Assembly: GCA_030447925.1 (NCBI GenBank)
Contig: JAUJNX010000009.1
Location: 125,572-189,571 of the forward strand
Direction: 5' to 3'
DNA length: 64,000 nucleotides
Source: Egibacteraceae bacterium
GTDB taxonomy: Bacteria; Actinomycetota; Nitriliruptoria; Euzebyales; Egibacteraceae
Shown: one piece after another, positions 42,826 through 51,537 of the stretch
Numbering within the stretch: the stretch's first letter is position 1
How the letters are laid out: each line of letters opens with the position of its first letter
Translations under genes and position numbers: made by a program
The notes under the pieces: generated by a model
Databases searched by the model: none
What the model saw: only the letters and a program-made list of their open reading frames with translations
What the model was told of the DNA's origin: nothing

Positions 42826-43140
42826 ATGGGGAAGAAGGAGCAGCCGCAACGTGGTGGTCACTACGGTCCGTCGCTGATTCGTCGGTTCTTCGCCAACCCG
42901 GCAACCGGCGAGCTCGTCATCGCCCAACCTCCGAACGCGCCGCTACTGGCATTCCTGGCCGCGAGCGTCGCTCGCTCGTTCCTCGACGACGGGCGAGCAG
43001 GCCGCGCCGTCTCGATCGTCGCCACCGTCAGCCTGTCGATCTGGGCGATCCTCGAGATCGCCCGCGGCGACAGCCCGTTCCGCCGGGTGCTGGGTGGCGT
43101 GGTGCTGGCGGCGGTGATGGTCGGTCTGGTCCGGCGATGA
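42826..43140 (+). CDS. Small hypothetical membrane-associated protein
   Basis: A 104-residue protein from ATG 42826. A basic N-terminus ('GHYGPSLIRRFFANP') precedes two hydrophobic stretches, 'VSIVATVSLSIWAILEIA' and 'FRRVLGGVVLAAVMVGLVRR'. Base composition is a little lower in G+C than neighbours. I do not recognise a family. It is convergent with the SRPBCC gene, with 21 nt between stops. Confidence 0.55.
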   Translation: MGKKEQPQRGGHYGPSLIRRFFANPATGELVIAQPPNAPLLAFLAASVARSFLDDGRAGRAVSIVATVSLSIWAILEIARGDSPFRRVLGGVVLAAVMVGLVRR

Positions 43141-43161
43141 GACCGGACTGGACGCTGAGCT

Positions 43162-43656
43162 CTACGACGCGTCCCCGGCGAGGATCCCCTCGATCTGACC
43201 GAGTGCCTGGACCATGCCTTCTTCCTGACCCATCGACAGCACCTGCTCCATCGCCTCGGCCGATGGGAAGTGCGACGTGATCTCCATCACCGTCTTGCCG
43301 CCGCGATCGTCCAGCGTCACGACCATCCTGCCCACGGGTAGGTCGTCATTCGGCTTGCCGCTGTCGTCGGCGAACCCGTCCTTCACCTCGAGCCGGCGTG
43401 GCGGGTCGACCGCCAGCACCTCCCACCAGCCGTGGTACTTCTCGCCCTCCGGACTGGTCATGTAGTAGGTGGCGCGGCTGCCGGGTGCGAGGTCGTGGTC
43501 GACGAAGGTGGCCGGATAGGTGGGCGGACCCCACCAACGCTCGAGCTGGCGAGGATCGGCCCACAGCTGCCACGCCCGCTCGATCGACGCGTCGAGCTCG
43601 ACGGTGATCGTCATCGTGAGGGCATCGGGGTCCTTGTGCACGTTGGTGACGGTCAT
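43162..43656 (-). CDS. SRPBCC / AHSA1-like domain protein
   Basis: A 164-residue START-like protein. 'VELDASIERAWQLWADPRQL', then ERWWGPPTYPATF, 'YYMTSPEGEKYHGWWEVLAV' and 'GGKTVMEITSHFPSAEAMEQ' match the AHSA1 (activator of Hsp90 ATPase homologue 1-like) family, which binds hydrophobic ligands. Such genes are commonly paired with an ArsR regulator, as here, where ATGA overlap couples the two. Start ATG 43656. Confidence 0.88.
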   Translation of the reverse strand: MTVTNVHKDPDALTMTITVELDASIERAWQLWADPRQLERWWGPPTYPATFVDHDLAPGSRATYYMTSPEGEKYHGWWEVLAVDPPRRLEVKDGFADDSGKPNDDLPVGRMVVTLDDRGGKTVMEITSHFPSAEAMEQVLSMGQEEGMVQALGQIEGILAGDAS

Positions 43657-44003
43657 CGGGTGCCTCCATTCGGGTCGTCGGCGAGGATCTCGCCCATCCG
43701 GTCGATACGGCCGCGCCACACCGCTTCGAACCGGTCGAGCAACTGCGTTGCCCGACGGACGGTGTCGACGTTGCCGCGAACGAGTTGCTCTCGCCCCTTG
43801 CGCTGCTTGGTCACGAGTCCTGCCGCTTCCAGCACGGCGACGTGCTTCTGCACGGCCGCGAAGCTCATGGGGTAGCGGCGGGCGAGTGCGGACACCGAGT
43901 ACTCGCCGTCGAGCGTTCGCAAGACGATGTCCCGGCGAGTGCCGTCGGCCAGGGCGTGGAACACGCTGTCCGCTCGTTCGTCCGCCAGGGGATCTACAAC
44001 CAT
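43653..44003 (-). CDS. ArsR-type winged-helix regulator
   Basis: A 116-residue metalloregulator-like protein. 'DSVFHALADGTRRDIVLRTL', 'YSVSALARRYPMSFAAVQKH' plus VAVLEAAGLV form the winged helix; no metal-binding Cys pair is seen in the recognition helix. ATG 44003 sits in the centre of a perfect 24-bp palindrome, so it surely binds over its own start. It controls itself and the coupled SRPBCC gene. Confidence 0.88.
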   Translation of the reverse strand: MVVDPLADERADSVFHALADGTRRDIVLRTLDGEYSVSALARRYPMSFAAVQKHVAVLEAAGLVTKQRKGREQLVRGNVDTVRRATQLLDRFEAVWRGRIDRMGEILADDPNGGTR

Positions 44004-44015
44004 ATGGTTGTAGAT
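43992..44015. promoter_or_regulatory. Perfect 24-bp palindromic operator over the arsR-type start codon
   Basis: Left half ATCTACAACCAT (43992-44003) is followed directly by its exact reverse complement (44004-44015). The minus-strand start codon ATG of the ArsR-type gene is the innermost triplet of one half. The A/T-rich symmetry contrasts with the surrounding sequence. It is the likely autoregulatory operator. Confidence 0.8.
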
Positions 44016-44026
44016 AACCACGGATC

Positions 44027-44266
44027 GTGGACCGGCGCAAGGCCTGCGCCTGCTCCGACAGTGGCGACGCGCTGGCGCAGTGGGAGGATGGGAGCCGTGA
44101 CCGCGAGGCGCTGCGCTGGTTCCTGCGCGGCGAGCGGCTCGCGGCCCACGAGGTCCACAACGATCCGCTCGTGCGCGGCGTCGTCGAGGGGATGGCGCGC
44201 CGCGACCGGGTGGGCAACCTCGACCTCCGTTCCTTCGCCCACCGGATCGGCGTCGGGGCGGCGTGA
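44027..44266 (+). CDS. Small hypothetical protein (uncertain)
   Basis: A 79-residue frame starting near GTG 44027. The part 'EDGSRDREALRWFLRGERLA', 'AHEVHNDPLVRGVVEGMARR' looks like a soluble helical protein, not antisense noise. The start is unclear and no family is recognised. It lies divergent from the ArsR-type gene and could share its operator. Confidence 0.35.
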   Translation: MDRRKACACSDSGDALAQWEDGSRDREALRWFLRGERLAAHEVHNDPLVRGVVEGMARRDRVGNLDLRSFAHRIGVGAA

Positions 44267-44323
44267 TGGTTCTCCGCCACGAGGGGCGCGACGGAGCTGA
44301 GCGCCGCGAGGCGGGCGCGGTCA

Positions 44324-45061
44324 TCAGGGGGTGCGGAGGGTGACCCGGAGGGCGTAGTGGTCGGAGGCCGGGGGGTCGGTGAGGGCCAGGGCGGCGGAGG
44401 CGACCCGGAGGGTGGGGGAGGCCAGGGCGTAGTCGATGCGGCGGTCGGTGCCGGCGCGGAAGACCGCCCACGGGTTGGTGCGGGCGTAGGTGTGGCCCGG
44501 GTCGCCCGGGCGGTGCGCGGCCCAGCAGTCGCGCAGCGGCAGGGTGGCCGAGGAGCGCAGGATCCGCAGCGGCTCGGACTCGGGCACGTCGTTGAGGTCG
44601 CCCAGCAGCACCACCGGGGCGCCCTCCGCGGCGCGCTCCAGGGTCGCCAGGACCCGCCGGGCCTGCCACACGCGCAGGTCACCCGCCGCGCGGCGGTGGG
44701 CGAAGTGGGTGTTGGCGACCAGCACCGACCGGCCGCCGCCCAGGTCGACGCGCACCTGCTGCAGCGCCCGCTTGGAGGGCCCGGCCCACAGCGCCAGGGT
44801 CGGCAGCGCGGCGCTCGGCCGGCGGGTCATGATCGCGACGCCCTCGACGAGGTCGCCCCAGCGGAAGGCCTCCGCGAAGTGCGCCCACCCGTAGCCGGCC
44901 GCGCGGGCGAGCCCGTCGCACTGCGGCTCGCCGCCCGCGACGGTGACCTCCTGCAGCGCGACGACGTCGACGTCGGCCGCCGCCAGGTAGCGGGTCAGGG
45001 TGCGCAGCCGCTCGGGCCACGGGTCGTTGGTGCCCCAGAGGTTGAGCGTCAGCAGCGTCAG
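44324..45061 (-). CDS. Endonuclease/exonuclease/phosphatase (EEP) family protein, CTG start
   Basis: A 245-residue EEP fold: 'LTLLTLNLWGTNDPWPERLR', 'DVDVVALQEVTVAGGEPQ' (metal Glu), 'APVVLLGDLNDVPESEPLRI' (G-D-x-N) and C-terminal 'PPASDHYALRVTLRTP' (S-D-H). The frame has no ATG or GTG before the first catalytic residues; the only plausible start is CTG 45061, overlapping the DUF554 stop as CTGA, like other couplings here. It may act on phosphodiester or lipid-phosphate substrates. Confidence 0.78.
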   Translation of the reverse strand: MTLLTLNLWGTNDPWPERLRTLTRYLAAADVDVVALQEVTVAGGEPQCDGLARAAGYGWAHFAEAFRWGDLVEGVAIMTRRPSAALPTLALWAGPSKRALQQVRVDLGGGRSVLVANTHFAHRRAAGDLRVWQARRVLATLERAAEGAPVVLLGDLNDVPESEPLRILRSSATLPLRDCWAAHRPGDPGHTYARTNPWAVFRAGTDRRIDYALASPTLRVASAALALTDPPASDHYALRVTLRTP

Positions 45062-45798
45062 GCTGGCCAGAGGGCCACCGCCAGGGGCGCGAGCACGAGC
45101 GCCGGCAGCAGGTTGGCCACGCGCACCTGGCGGATGTCCAGCAGCCGCAGGCCGATGGCCAGGACCAGCACGCCCCCGGCGGCGGTCATGGCCGCGATCA
45201 TCGGGTCGGTGATCACGCCCTCCAGCGCGCCGGCGGCGAGCGCGATGCCGCCCTGGACCACCAGCACGCTGAGGGCGCTGAAGCCGACCCCGATCCCCAG
45301 GGCACTGGCGAAGGCCAGCGACGCGAACCCGTCGAGCAGGCTCTTGATCGCCAGCAGCTGGAAGTCGCCCGTCAGCCCGTCCTGCAGCGACCCCAGCACC
45401 GTCAGCGGCCCGACGCAGAACACCAGGCTGGCCACGACGAAGCCCTCGACGAAGCGCCCGCCGCCCTGGTCGGGCCCGTCGGCGGCCCCGCGCCGCACCG
45501 CGCGGCGCAGGCGGTCGCCCAGCCGCTCCAGCGCCGCCTCCAGGTCCAGCAGCTCGCCCACGACGGCGCCGAGCAGCAGCGACCCCAGGACGATCAGCAC
45601 CGCCGCCCGGCCGACGGCGGCGGCCAGCTCCTCACCGAAGGCGTCCAGGGCGTTGGACAGCCCGAGCACGACGGTGAACAGGCCCAGCACGTCCATCACC
45701 GTGCGCCGCAGCCGTTCGGGCAGGCGCCCGCCCAGCAGCAGGCCCAGCCCGGTCCCGGCCAGGACGGTGGCGACGTTGATCAGCGTCCCGCGCATCAT
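45058..45798 (-). CDS. DUF554 family membrane protein
   Basis: A 246-residue protein with seven or so hydrophobic helices. 'RGTLINVATVLAGTGLGLLL', 'VLGLFTVVLGLSNALD', 'FVVASLVFCVGPLTVLGSLQ', 'DGLTGDFQLLAIKSLLDGFA' and 'MTAAGGVLVLAIGLRLLDIR' are the diagnostic DUF554 (YqgA/YdfK-like) blocks. Function is unknown, possibly transport. Two adjacent ATGs (45798, 45795) offer the start. It is the first gene of a coupled pair with the EEP gene. Confidence 0.9.
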   Translation of the reverse strand: MMRGTLINVATVLAGTGLGLLLGGRLPERLRRTVMDVLGLFTVVLGLSNALDAFGEELAAAVGRAAVLIVLGSLLLGAVVGELLDLEAALERLGDRLRRAVRRGAADGPDQGGGRFVEGFVVASLVFCVGPLTVLGSLQDGLTGDFQLLAIKSLLDGFASLAFASALGIGVGFSALSVLVVQGGIALAAGALEGVITDPMIAAMTAAGGVLVLAIGLRLLDIRQVRVANLLPALVLAPLAVALWPA

Positions 45799-45826
45799 CC
45801 CGACAGTAGCGAGTAGCGTCCGCCCC

Positions 45827-45852
45827 GAGCCGCCCGCGAGCGAGGTGCACCC
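45827..45852 (+). repeat. Dispersed repeat copy giving the SD of the hydroxy-acid oxidase gene
   Basis: GAGCCGCCCGCGAGCGAGGT followed by GCACCC ends directly at ATG 45853. It matches the units at 18035-18177 and, inverted, 33542-33637, with a small internal variation. The GAGGT forms the ribosome binding site 7 nt before the start codon. Confidence 0.7.
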
Positions 45853-46908
45853 ATGGATCTGGTCGAACTCGAGCGACGCGCCCGCACCGTCCTCACCCGG
45901 GACGCCTACGACTACTACGCGGGCGGCGCGGACGACGAGGTCACCGTGGCCGACAACGTCGCGGCCTGGTCGCGCCTGCGGCTGCGCCCCCACGTCCTGC
46001 GCGACGTGTCCGCGGTGACCACGGCGACGACCGTGCTGGGCACCCCCGTCGAGCTGCCCGTCCTGGTGGCGCCCATGGCCTACCAGCGCCTGGCCACCGA
46101 CGCGGGCGAGGCCGCCACGGCGCGCGCGGCCGCCGCGGCCGGCACGGTGATGCTGGTGTCGACCCTGGCGACCGTGTCGCTGGAGGACGTCGCGGCGGCC
46201 GCGCCGCAGGCCCCGCGCTGGTTCCAGCTCTACGTCCACCGCGACCGCGGCTGGACCGAGGAGCTGGTCCGCCGGGCCGCCGCGGCGGGCTACCGCGCGC
46301 TGGTCCTGACCGTCGACCTGCCCGTCCTGGGCTACCGCCCGCGCGACGAGCGCAACGCGTTCAGCCTGCCCGACGGCCTGGAGATGGCCAACGTCGGGCG
46401 CACCACCGCCGACACCGAGGACATGTCCGCCCTGCGGCTGTACGCCTCGCAGGAGATGGACGCCGCGCTGACCCCCGCCGACATCGACTGGCTGCGCGGG
46501 CTGGTCGACCTGCCGGTGCTGGTCAAGGGCGTGCTGCGCGGTGACGACGCCCGCCTGGCCGTCGACGCGGGCGCGGCGGGGGTGATCGTGTCCAACCACG
46601 GCGGCCGCCAGCTCGACGGCGCGGTGTCCGGCGCCGACGCGCTGCCCGACGTCGCCGCGGCGGTGGCCGGGCGCGCCGAGGTCTACGTCGACGGCGGGGT
46701 CCGGCGGGGGACCGACGTGGTCAAGGCGCTCGCACTGGGGGCGCGCGCGGTCCTCGTCGGCCGCCCCCTGCTCTGGGGGCTGGCCTGCGGCGGGGAGCAG
46801 GGCGCCGTCGACGTCCTGGACGGCCTGCGCGCCGAGCTGGCGCGCGCCCTCGCCCTCTGCGGCACACCCACCCCCGACGACGTCACCCGCGACCTGATCG
46901 CCCCCTGA
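45853..46908 (+). CDS. FMN-dependent alpha-hydroxy-acid oxidase/dehydrogenase (LldD/lactate oxidase-like)
   Basis: A 351-residue TIM-barrel flavoenzyme. 'DAYDYYAGGADDEVTVADNV', 'ELPVLVAPMAYQRLATDAGE', 'LVLTVDLPVLGYRPRDERNA', FMN Lys in 'DLPVLVKGVLRGDDARLAVD', catalytic His in 'GVIVSNHGGRQLDGAVSGAD' and 'EVYVDGGVRRGTDVVKALAL' are all present. It oxidises L-lactate, glycolate or similar 2-hydroxy acids. The SD comes from a dispersed repeat. Confidence 0.9.
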   Translation: MDLVELERRARTVLTRDAYDYYAGGADDEVTVADNVAAWSRLRLRPHVLRDVSAVTTATTVLGTPVELPVLVAPMAYQRLATDAGEAATARAAAAAGTVMLVSTLATVSLEDVAAAAPQAPRWFQLYVHRDRGWTEELVRRAAAAGYRALVLTVDLPVLGYRPRDERNAFSLPDGLEMANVGRTTADTEDMSALRLYASQEMDAALTPADIDWLRGLVDLPVLVKGVLRGDDARLAVDAGAAGVIVSNHGGRQLDGAVSGADALPDVAAAVAGRAEVYVDGGVRRGTDVVKALALGARAVLVGRPLLWGLACGGEQGAVDVLDGLRAELARALALCGTPTPDDVTRDLIAP

Positions 46909-46927
46909 TGCCGGGCCCGAGGCCCGC

Positions 46928-48194
46928 TCAGCCCGGCTGGTAGCGCAGGGCGGCCGGCGGCGGCGGGGCGGCCCCGGGCGGGGAGGCGGCCCAGACCAGC
47001 ACGCCGCCGTCCGCGGCGGCGGCGGTGACCTCGCCGCCGGGCAGGGGCGGCGGGTCGGGCAGGCGCGCCCAGGCGCCGGTCGCGGCGTCCCAGGCGGCGC
47101 CCGCGCCGGTCAGGGGGACCACCACCAGCCCGTCGCCGAAGGCCGCCCCCGACGACGCCCACGGGTCCTCGACCGGCGCGCGCGCCTCACCCGCGGTCCA
47201 GGCGCCCGCACCCGGCGCGCGAGCGTCACCGCCACCGCCTCGGTCCCGTCCGCCGTGGTGCGCAGGCCGTGCAGCCGCCTCGCCGCCCCCGGCGACCAGG
47301 ATCGGGAGCCCGTCGTCGCCTCCGCGGGCACCGGCAGCAGCGCCCAGGCGCCGGTGGCGGGGTCCCACGCGGCCGCCGCCGCACCGCCGCCGCCGCGCCC
47401 GGCACGCCAGACGACCACGCCCTCGCCGCCCGGTCCGCCCGCCGCGCGCGGGGGCAGCGCCAGCGCGGCGGGGTCGGGGGCGCACGACCTCGGCGGGCAG
47501 GGGGCGCCACCGGCGCCAGCGGCCGGTCGCCGGGTCCAGCGCCGCTGCGTCAGCGAGCGGCGCGTCGGCCCCGGCCCCCGGCGACCAGCAGCTCCGTCCC
47601 GGTCCAGGCGGGCCGCGGCGTCCGCGCGCGGTGCCAGCGGCGCGGGCGGGAGCGCGCGCCACCGGTCCGTGGCCGGGTTCCACGCGGCCCCGTCGGCCAG
47701 GAGCCCGTCGGGCCCTCGCCGCCCCAGACCAGCAGGTCGGTGCCGGTCCACACGGCCACGTGCGCCTGCCGCGGGGACAGCGGCGCGCCGCCAGGGCGCG
47801 CCAGGTCCCCGTGAGGGGGTCCAGCGCGGCGCCGTCGGCGAGGAAGGCCGTCGTCCCCGCGCCGTCGTCGGCGGCGCCGCCCCAGACCACCAGCTCCCGG
47901 CCGGTCCAGGTGGCCGTCCCGCTGCCGCGCGGCGGCAGGGGGCGGCGGGCGCCACGGTCCAGGAGCCGTCGGCGACAGGGGCGGCGACGACCGGCGGGAG
48001 CTGCTCGGCCAGCCGCGCCTGGGTCTCCTCGGGCGCCTCCTCGTCGGGCGGCGGTCCAGCGGCCCGCCCGGGCGCGACGCGATTGCCCAGCCGCCCGCGC
48101 CGAGCGCCGCCAGGACGGCCAGCACCGCGACCGCGCGCCCCCACCGCCGCGGCGCTCGCTGCACCGGCCGCCGGTCGCGCCGGTGGTCCTCCAC
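46928..48194 (-). CDS. Kelch-like repeat protein with N-terminal membrane anchor, several frameshifts
   Basis: ATG 48194 gives a basic tail and one hydrophobic helix, 'WGRAVAVLAVLAALGAGGWA'. Fragments in all three frames then repeat Kelch-type blades: 'WTGRELVVWGGAADDGAGTT', 'WTGTDLLVWGGEGPTGS', 'WDAATGAWARLPDPPPLPGG'. The last blade ends at TGA 46928. At least four frame changes occur, all in G/C-rich stretches. The product would be a membrane-anchored extracytoplasmic beta-propeller. Function is unknown; decay or sequence error cannot be told apart here. Confidence 0.6.
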
Positions 48195-48261
48195 CGGCGC
48201 GCCGAGTTCCCGACCTCCCCCATGCGGGGGATGGTAGGTCCTGGCCCTGAACCCTCGACCG

Positions 48262-48471
48262 CTACTCGATGGTGTCGATGGTGTTGGTGCTCGACGCCCG
48301 CCGCCGCGCCAGGTAGTAGCGGTACGTGCCGCAGGCCAGCCCGATCAGCCCGACGACCATGAGGATCACGCCCACGATCTGGATGTCGATGCCCGTGGTC
48401 TCGACCCGGACCGCGAACGCGAGGATCGCGCCCAGCGCGATGACCGCGAGACTGCGTGCCGACTGAGACAT
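48262..48471 (-). CDS. DUF6458-like small membrane protein
   Basis: A 69-residue protein with two hydrophobic helices, '[20 protein letters not shown]' and '[20 protein letters not shown]', separated by a short loop. This is the pattern of the small actinobacterial DUF6458 family. The C-terminus is short, basic then acidic. Function is unknown; it is a single-gene unit. Confidence 0.72.
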   Translation of the reverse strand: MSQSARSLAVIALGAILAFAVRVETTGIDIQIVGVILMVVGLIGLACGTYRYYLARRRASSTNTIDTIE

Positions 48472-48487
48472 GTGCTCTCCGAGCGGA

Positions 48488-49587
48488 TCAGGTTGGTGGC
48501 CCCTGCCCCAGTCTGGCCAGCGGCGGATTCACGCGTCGCCGGGCATCGTAGGCACCCTCGCGCGGTGCGGCCGCTGACCGGACCGCCGGGCGGGCGTCCG
48601 CGGGCGTGAGCGCGAGGACGGCCTGGACGGCGCGGTGATCCGATCCGGGCCACGCGGGCACCGCCCGTGACACGACGCGCAGGTCGGGGCTGTGGAGCAC
48701 GTGGTCGATCGGCACGCCGAGGGCCCCGAGCCCCGCCGGCCAGGTGGGCTGCCACCCCGACCCGGTGGCGGAGTCGCGCAGCCCCGCGCCGATCAGGGGC
48801 GCGAAGCCCGCCGACCAGCGCGTCGCGTTGAGGTCGCCCACGACCACGGTGGGGCCGGGGCGCCGCGCGCGACGGAGTCGGCGACCGCGCGGAGCTGGCG
48901 GTCCCGGCGCGCACGCCCTCCCGGCCGACCGGCCGCACCGTGGGCGCCGACGAGCCGCACCCGCCGGCCGTCCACTTCGACGGTGACGCTGGACGCCACC
49001 CGCGGGTGGCCGGGACCGTCGTCGCGGCCAGCGGCGGTGACCGGGTCAGCCAGATCAGCCCCGTGTCCCCGCCCGGCTGGACGACCTGGAACGGCAGGTC
49101 GGCGGAGCGCAGCTGCCCCGGCCACGCGCCGTAGGCCTCGGTGAGGAACACGGCGTCGGCCGGCGTCCGCCGCAACAGCTCGGTCACGCCCTCCTGCGCC
49201 CGGCTGGCCGCACGCAGGTTGAACGACACGACGGTGAGCTCCGCGCCGGCGGCGCCCGGCTGGCCGCCCGCGAACAGGGCGCGACCAGCGCCACGTTCAC
49301 CGCGACCCCGCGGCGCACAGGGCGGCCCAGCCCCAGGAGCGAGCCACGGCCAGCGTGACGGCGACGGCGAGGAGCCCGACGGCGAGGTGGTGGCGCAGGT
49401 TGGCGGCCAGGTCCAGCACCCACCACAGCCGCCCGCCGAACGCCGCGACCGACGCGAGCACGCCGGCCGCGCCCGCCAGGCGCAGGGCCAGCAGGGTGCG
49501 CGGCGCTGCCGGGCTCCCGGCCCGCGCACCCCTGGGGTGCCTCGCGGGCGCGGGCGGCGCCGGTGCCGCCGGTGCACCGGGTCCGCC
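48488..49587 (-). CDS. VanJ-like membrane protein with EEP phosphatase domain, several frameshifts
   Basis: Fragments in order give an N-terminal membrane part ('[20 protein letters not shown]', '[20 protein letters not shown]') and an EEP domain. The EEP blocks are '[20 protein letters not shown]', '[20 protein letters not shown]', '[20 protein letters not shown]', '[16 protein letters not shown]' and '[16 protein letters not shown]'. Membrane helices followed by an EEP domain fit VanJ-like enzymes, which act on undecaprenyl-type lipid phosphates. At least three frameshifts occur and the start is not resolved. Stop at 48488. Confidence 0.6.
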
Positions 49588-49594
49588 GCCACGC

Positions 49595-51249
49595 CTACCC
49601 GGTGACGGCGCCGTGCTGGGCGCCGCCGACCAGGCGGGCGTACTTGGCCAGCACGCCGGTGGTGTAGCGCGCTCGGGGCCTTCAGGTCCAGGCGCCGCCG
49701 CTCCAGCTCGGCGGGGTCGACGTCCAGGTCGATCCGGCGGGCGTCGACGTCCAGGACGATGCGGTCGCCATCGGCGACCAGCGCGATCGGCCCGCCGTCG
49801 ACGGCCTCGGGCGCCACGTGGCCCACGCACAGGCCGTGGGTCGCGCCGGAGAACCGGCCGTCGGTGAGCAGCGCGACGTCCCCGCCGCCCGACGCCCTTG
49901 ACCGCGGCGGTGACCGCGAGCATCTCGCGCATGCCCGGCCCGCCCTTGGGCCCCTCGTAGCGGATGACGATGACGTCGCCGGGCACCAGTCGGCGGTCCA
50001 GGACGCAGGCCATCGCGTCCGGACTCGCCGTCGAAGACCCGCGCGGTGCCCGCGAAGCGCATCTGGTCCAGGCCCGCGACCTTCACCACCGCGCCGTCGG
50101 GGGCCAGCGAGCCGTGCAGGACCGCGATGCCGCCGTCGGCGTGGATCGGGTCCGCCAGCGCGTGGACCACGGTCCCGTCCGGTGCCGCCGGCGCCAGGTC
50201 GGCGAGGTTCTCCGCGACCGTCCGCCCGGTCACGGTCAGCTGGTCGCCGTCCAGGAGCCCGGCGTCGAGCAGCTCGCGCATCACCACCGGGATCCCGCCC
50301 GCGGCGTCGATCTCGGACATCACGAAGCGGCCGTGCGGGCGCGAGTCGACCAGGTGCGGGACGCGGCGCCCGACGCGGTCGAAGTCGGCGAGGGTCAGCT
50401 CGACGCGGGCCTCGTGGGCGATCGCCAGCAGGTGCAGCACCGCGTTGGTCGACCCGCCGACGGCCATGACGACCGCGATGGCGTTCTCGAAGGCCGCGCG
50501 GGTGAGGATGCGGCGGGGCCGCAGGTCGGCCTCGAGGGCGGCGACCACGACCTCGCCGACCGCCGGGCCAGCTCGGCGCGGCGGGCGTCGACCGCGGGGC
50601 GACGCCGACCCCGGCAGGGCGAGCCCGAGCGCCTCGATGGCGGGCCGCCATGGTGTTGGCGGTGTACATCCCGCCGCACGAGCCCCTCGGTGGGGCAGGC
50701 CGCGGCCTCGACCCGGTGGAGCCCGGCGTCGTCCAGCGTGCCCGCCGCTCGGGCGCCGACGGCCTCGAAGACGTCCTTGATGTCGATGACGCGGCCGTCG
50801 ACCTCGCCGGGCAGGATCGATCCGCCGTAGCACAGGACCGCGGGCAGGTCCAGGCGCGCGGCGGCGGCCATGCCCGGCAGCGACTTCATCGCAGCCGGCG
50901 AAGGTGACCATCGCGTCGAAGCGCTCGGCGTGCATGACGGTCTCCACCGAGTCCGCGATCACCTCGCGGACACCAGCGAGGCGCGCATGCCCTCGTGGCC
51001 CATCGAGATCGCGTCGCTGACGGCGATGGTCGTGAACTCCAGCGGGAACCCCCGCCCCGCGGACGCCCTCCTTGGCAAGGGCGCCTGGCGGCCCAGCGGC
51101 AGGTTGCAGGGTGACCTCGTTCCAGGACGACGCGACGCCGATCTGGGGCTTGCCGAAGTCGTCCTCGGTCATGCCGACCGCCCGGAGCATGGCCCGCGCG
51201 GGGCGCGCTCGTAGCCCTCCGTCACCTCGGTGCTGCGTGGCCGCCTCAT
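49595..51249 (-). CDS. ilvD: Dihydroxy-acid dehydratase, many frameshifts
   Basis: From ATG 51249 ('[17 protein letters not shown]') the pieces read '[20 protein letters not shown]', 'VASSWNEVT', '[16 protein letters not shown]' (Fe-S Cys), '[20 protein letters not shown]', '[20 protein letters not shown]', 'MYTANTMAA', '[20 protein letters not shown]' and '[20 protein letters not shown]'. They end near TAG 49595. Total length matches the usual 560 codons. The enzyme makes 2-keto acids for valine and isoleucine. At least six frame changes in an essential gene argue for sequence errors. Confidence 0.85.
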
Positions 51250-51357
51250 CCCGCGCTCCTGTTCGTCCCGGCTGCGTGACCCGCATTGAACACCCCGCGC
51301 GCGACGGGCTCCTCCGCGTGCGTCATCGGGATGCAACACGAATCCCTGCAAAGGTTC

Positions 51358-51387
51358 TTGACAGTCGCACGATTGGTGCATCACGAT
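51358..51387 (+). promoter_or_regulatory. Candidate promoter for the S1 peptidase gene
   Basis: TTGACA (51358-51363) is a perfect -35 hexamer, followed 18 bp later by CACGAT (51382-51387), a weak -10. The surrounding 51290-51420 is clearly lower in G+C than its flanks. Downstream, GATGAG/CTCATC (51400-51417) can form a small hairpin. It faces the secreted protease gene at 51538. Confidence 0.5.
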
Positions 51388-51537
51388 CTGAAACGTGCTG
51401 ATGAGATGTTCCTCATCACTCAACGCACCGCGCGGTCGTCGCACATCGCCGACGGTCCAATGGCGGACTGGCCCTCTCAGGAGGCGCTGCGCCGGGACCG
51501 TGGCGCACCCACCGTGCTGGTCGACCGGGAGGTCTCC

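Noticed and set aside
43994..44242. Minus-strand 82-codon frame over the ArsR palindrome.
   Set aside because: It overlaps the regulator's operator and the divergent small gene, and its composition looks antisense.
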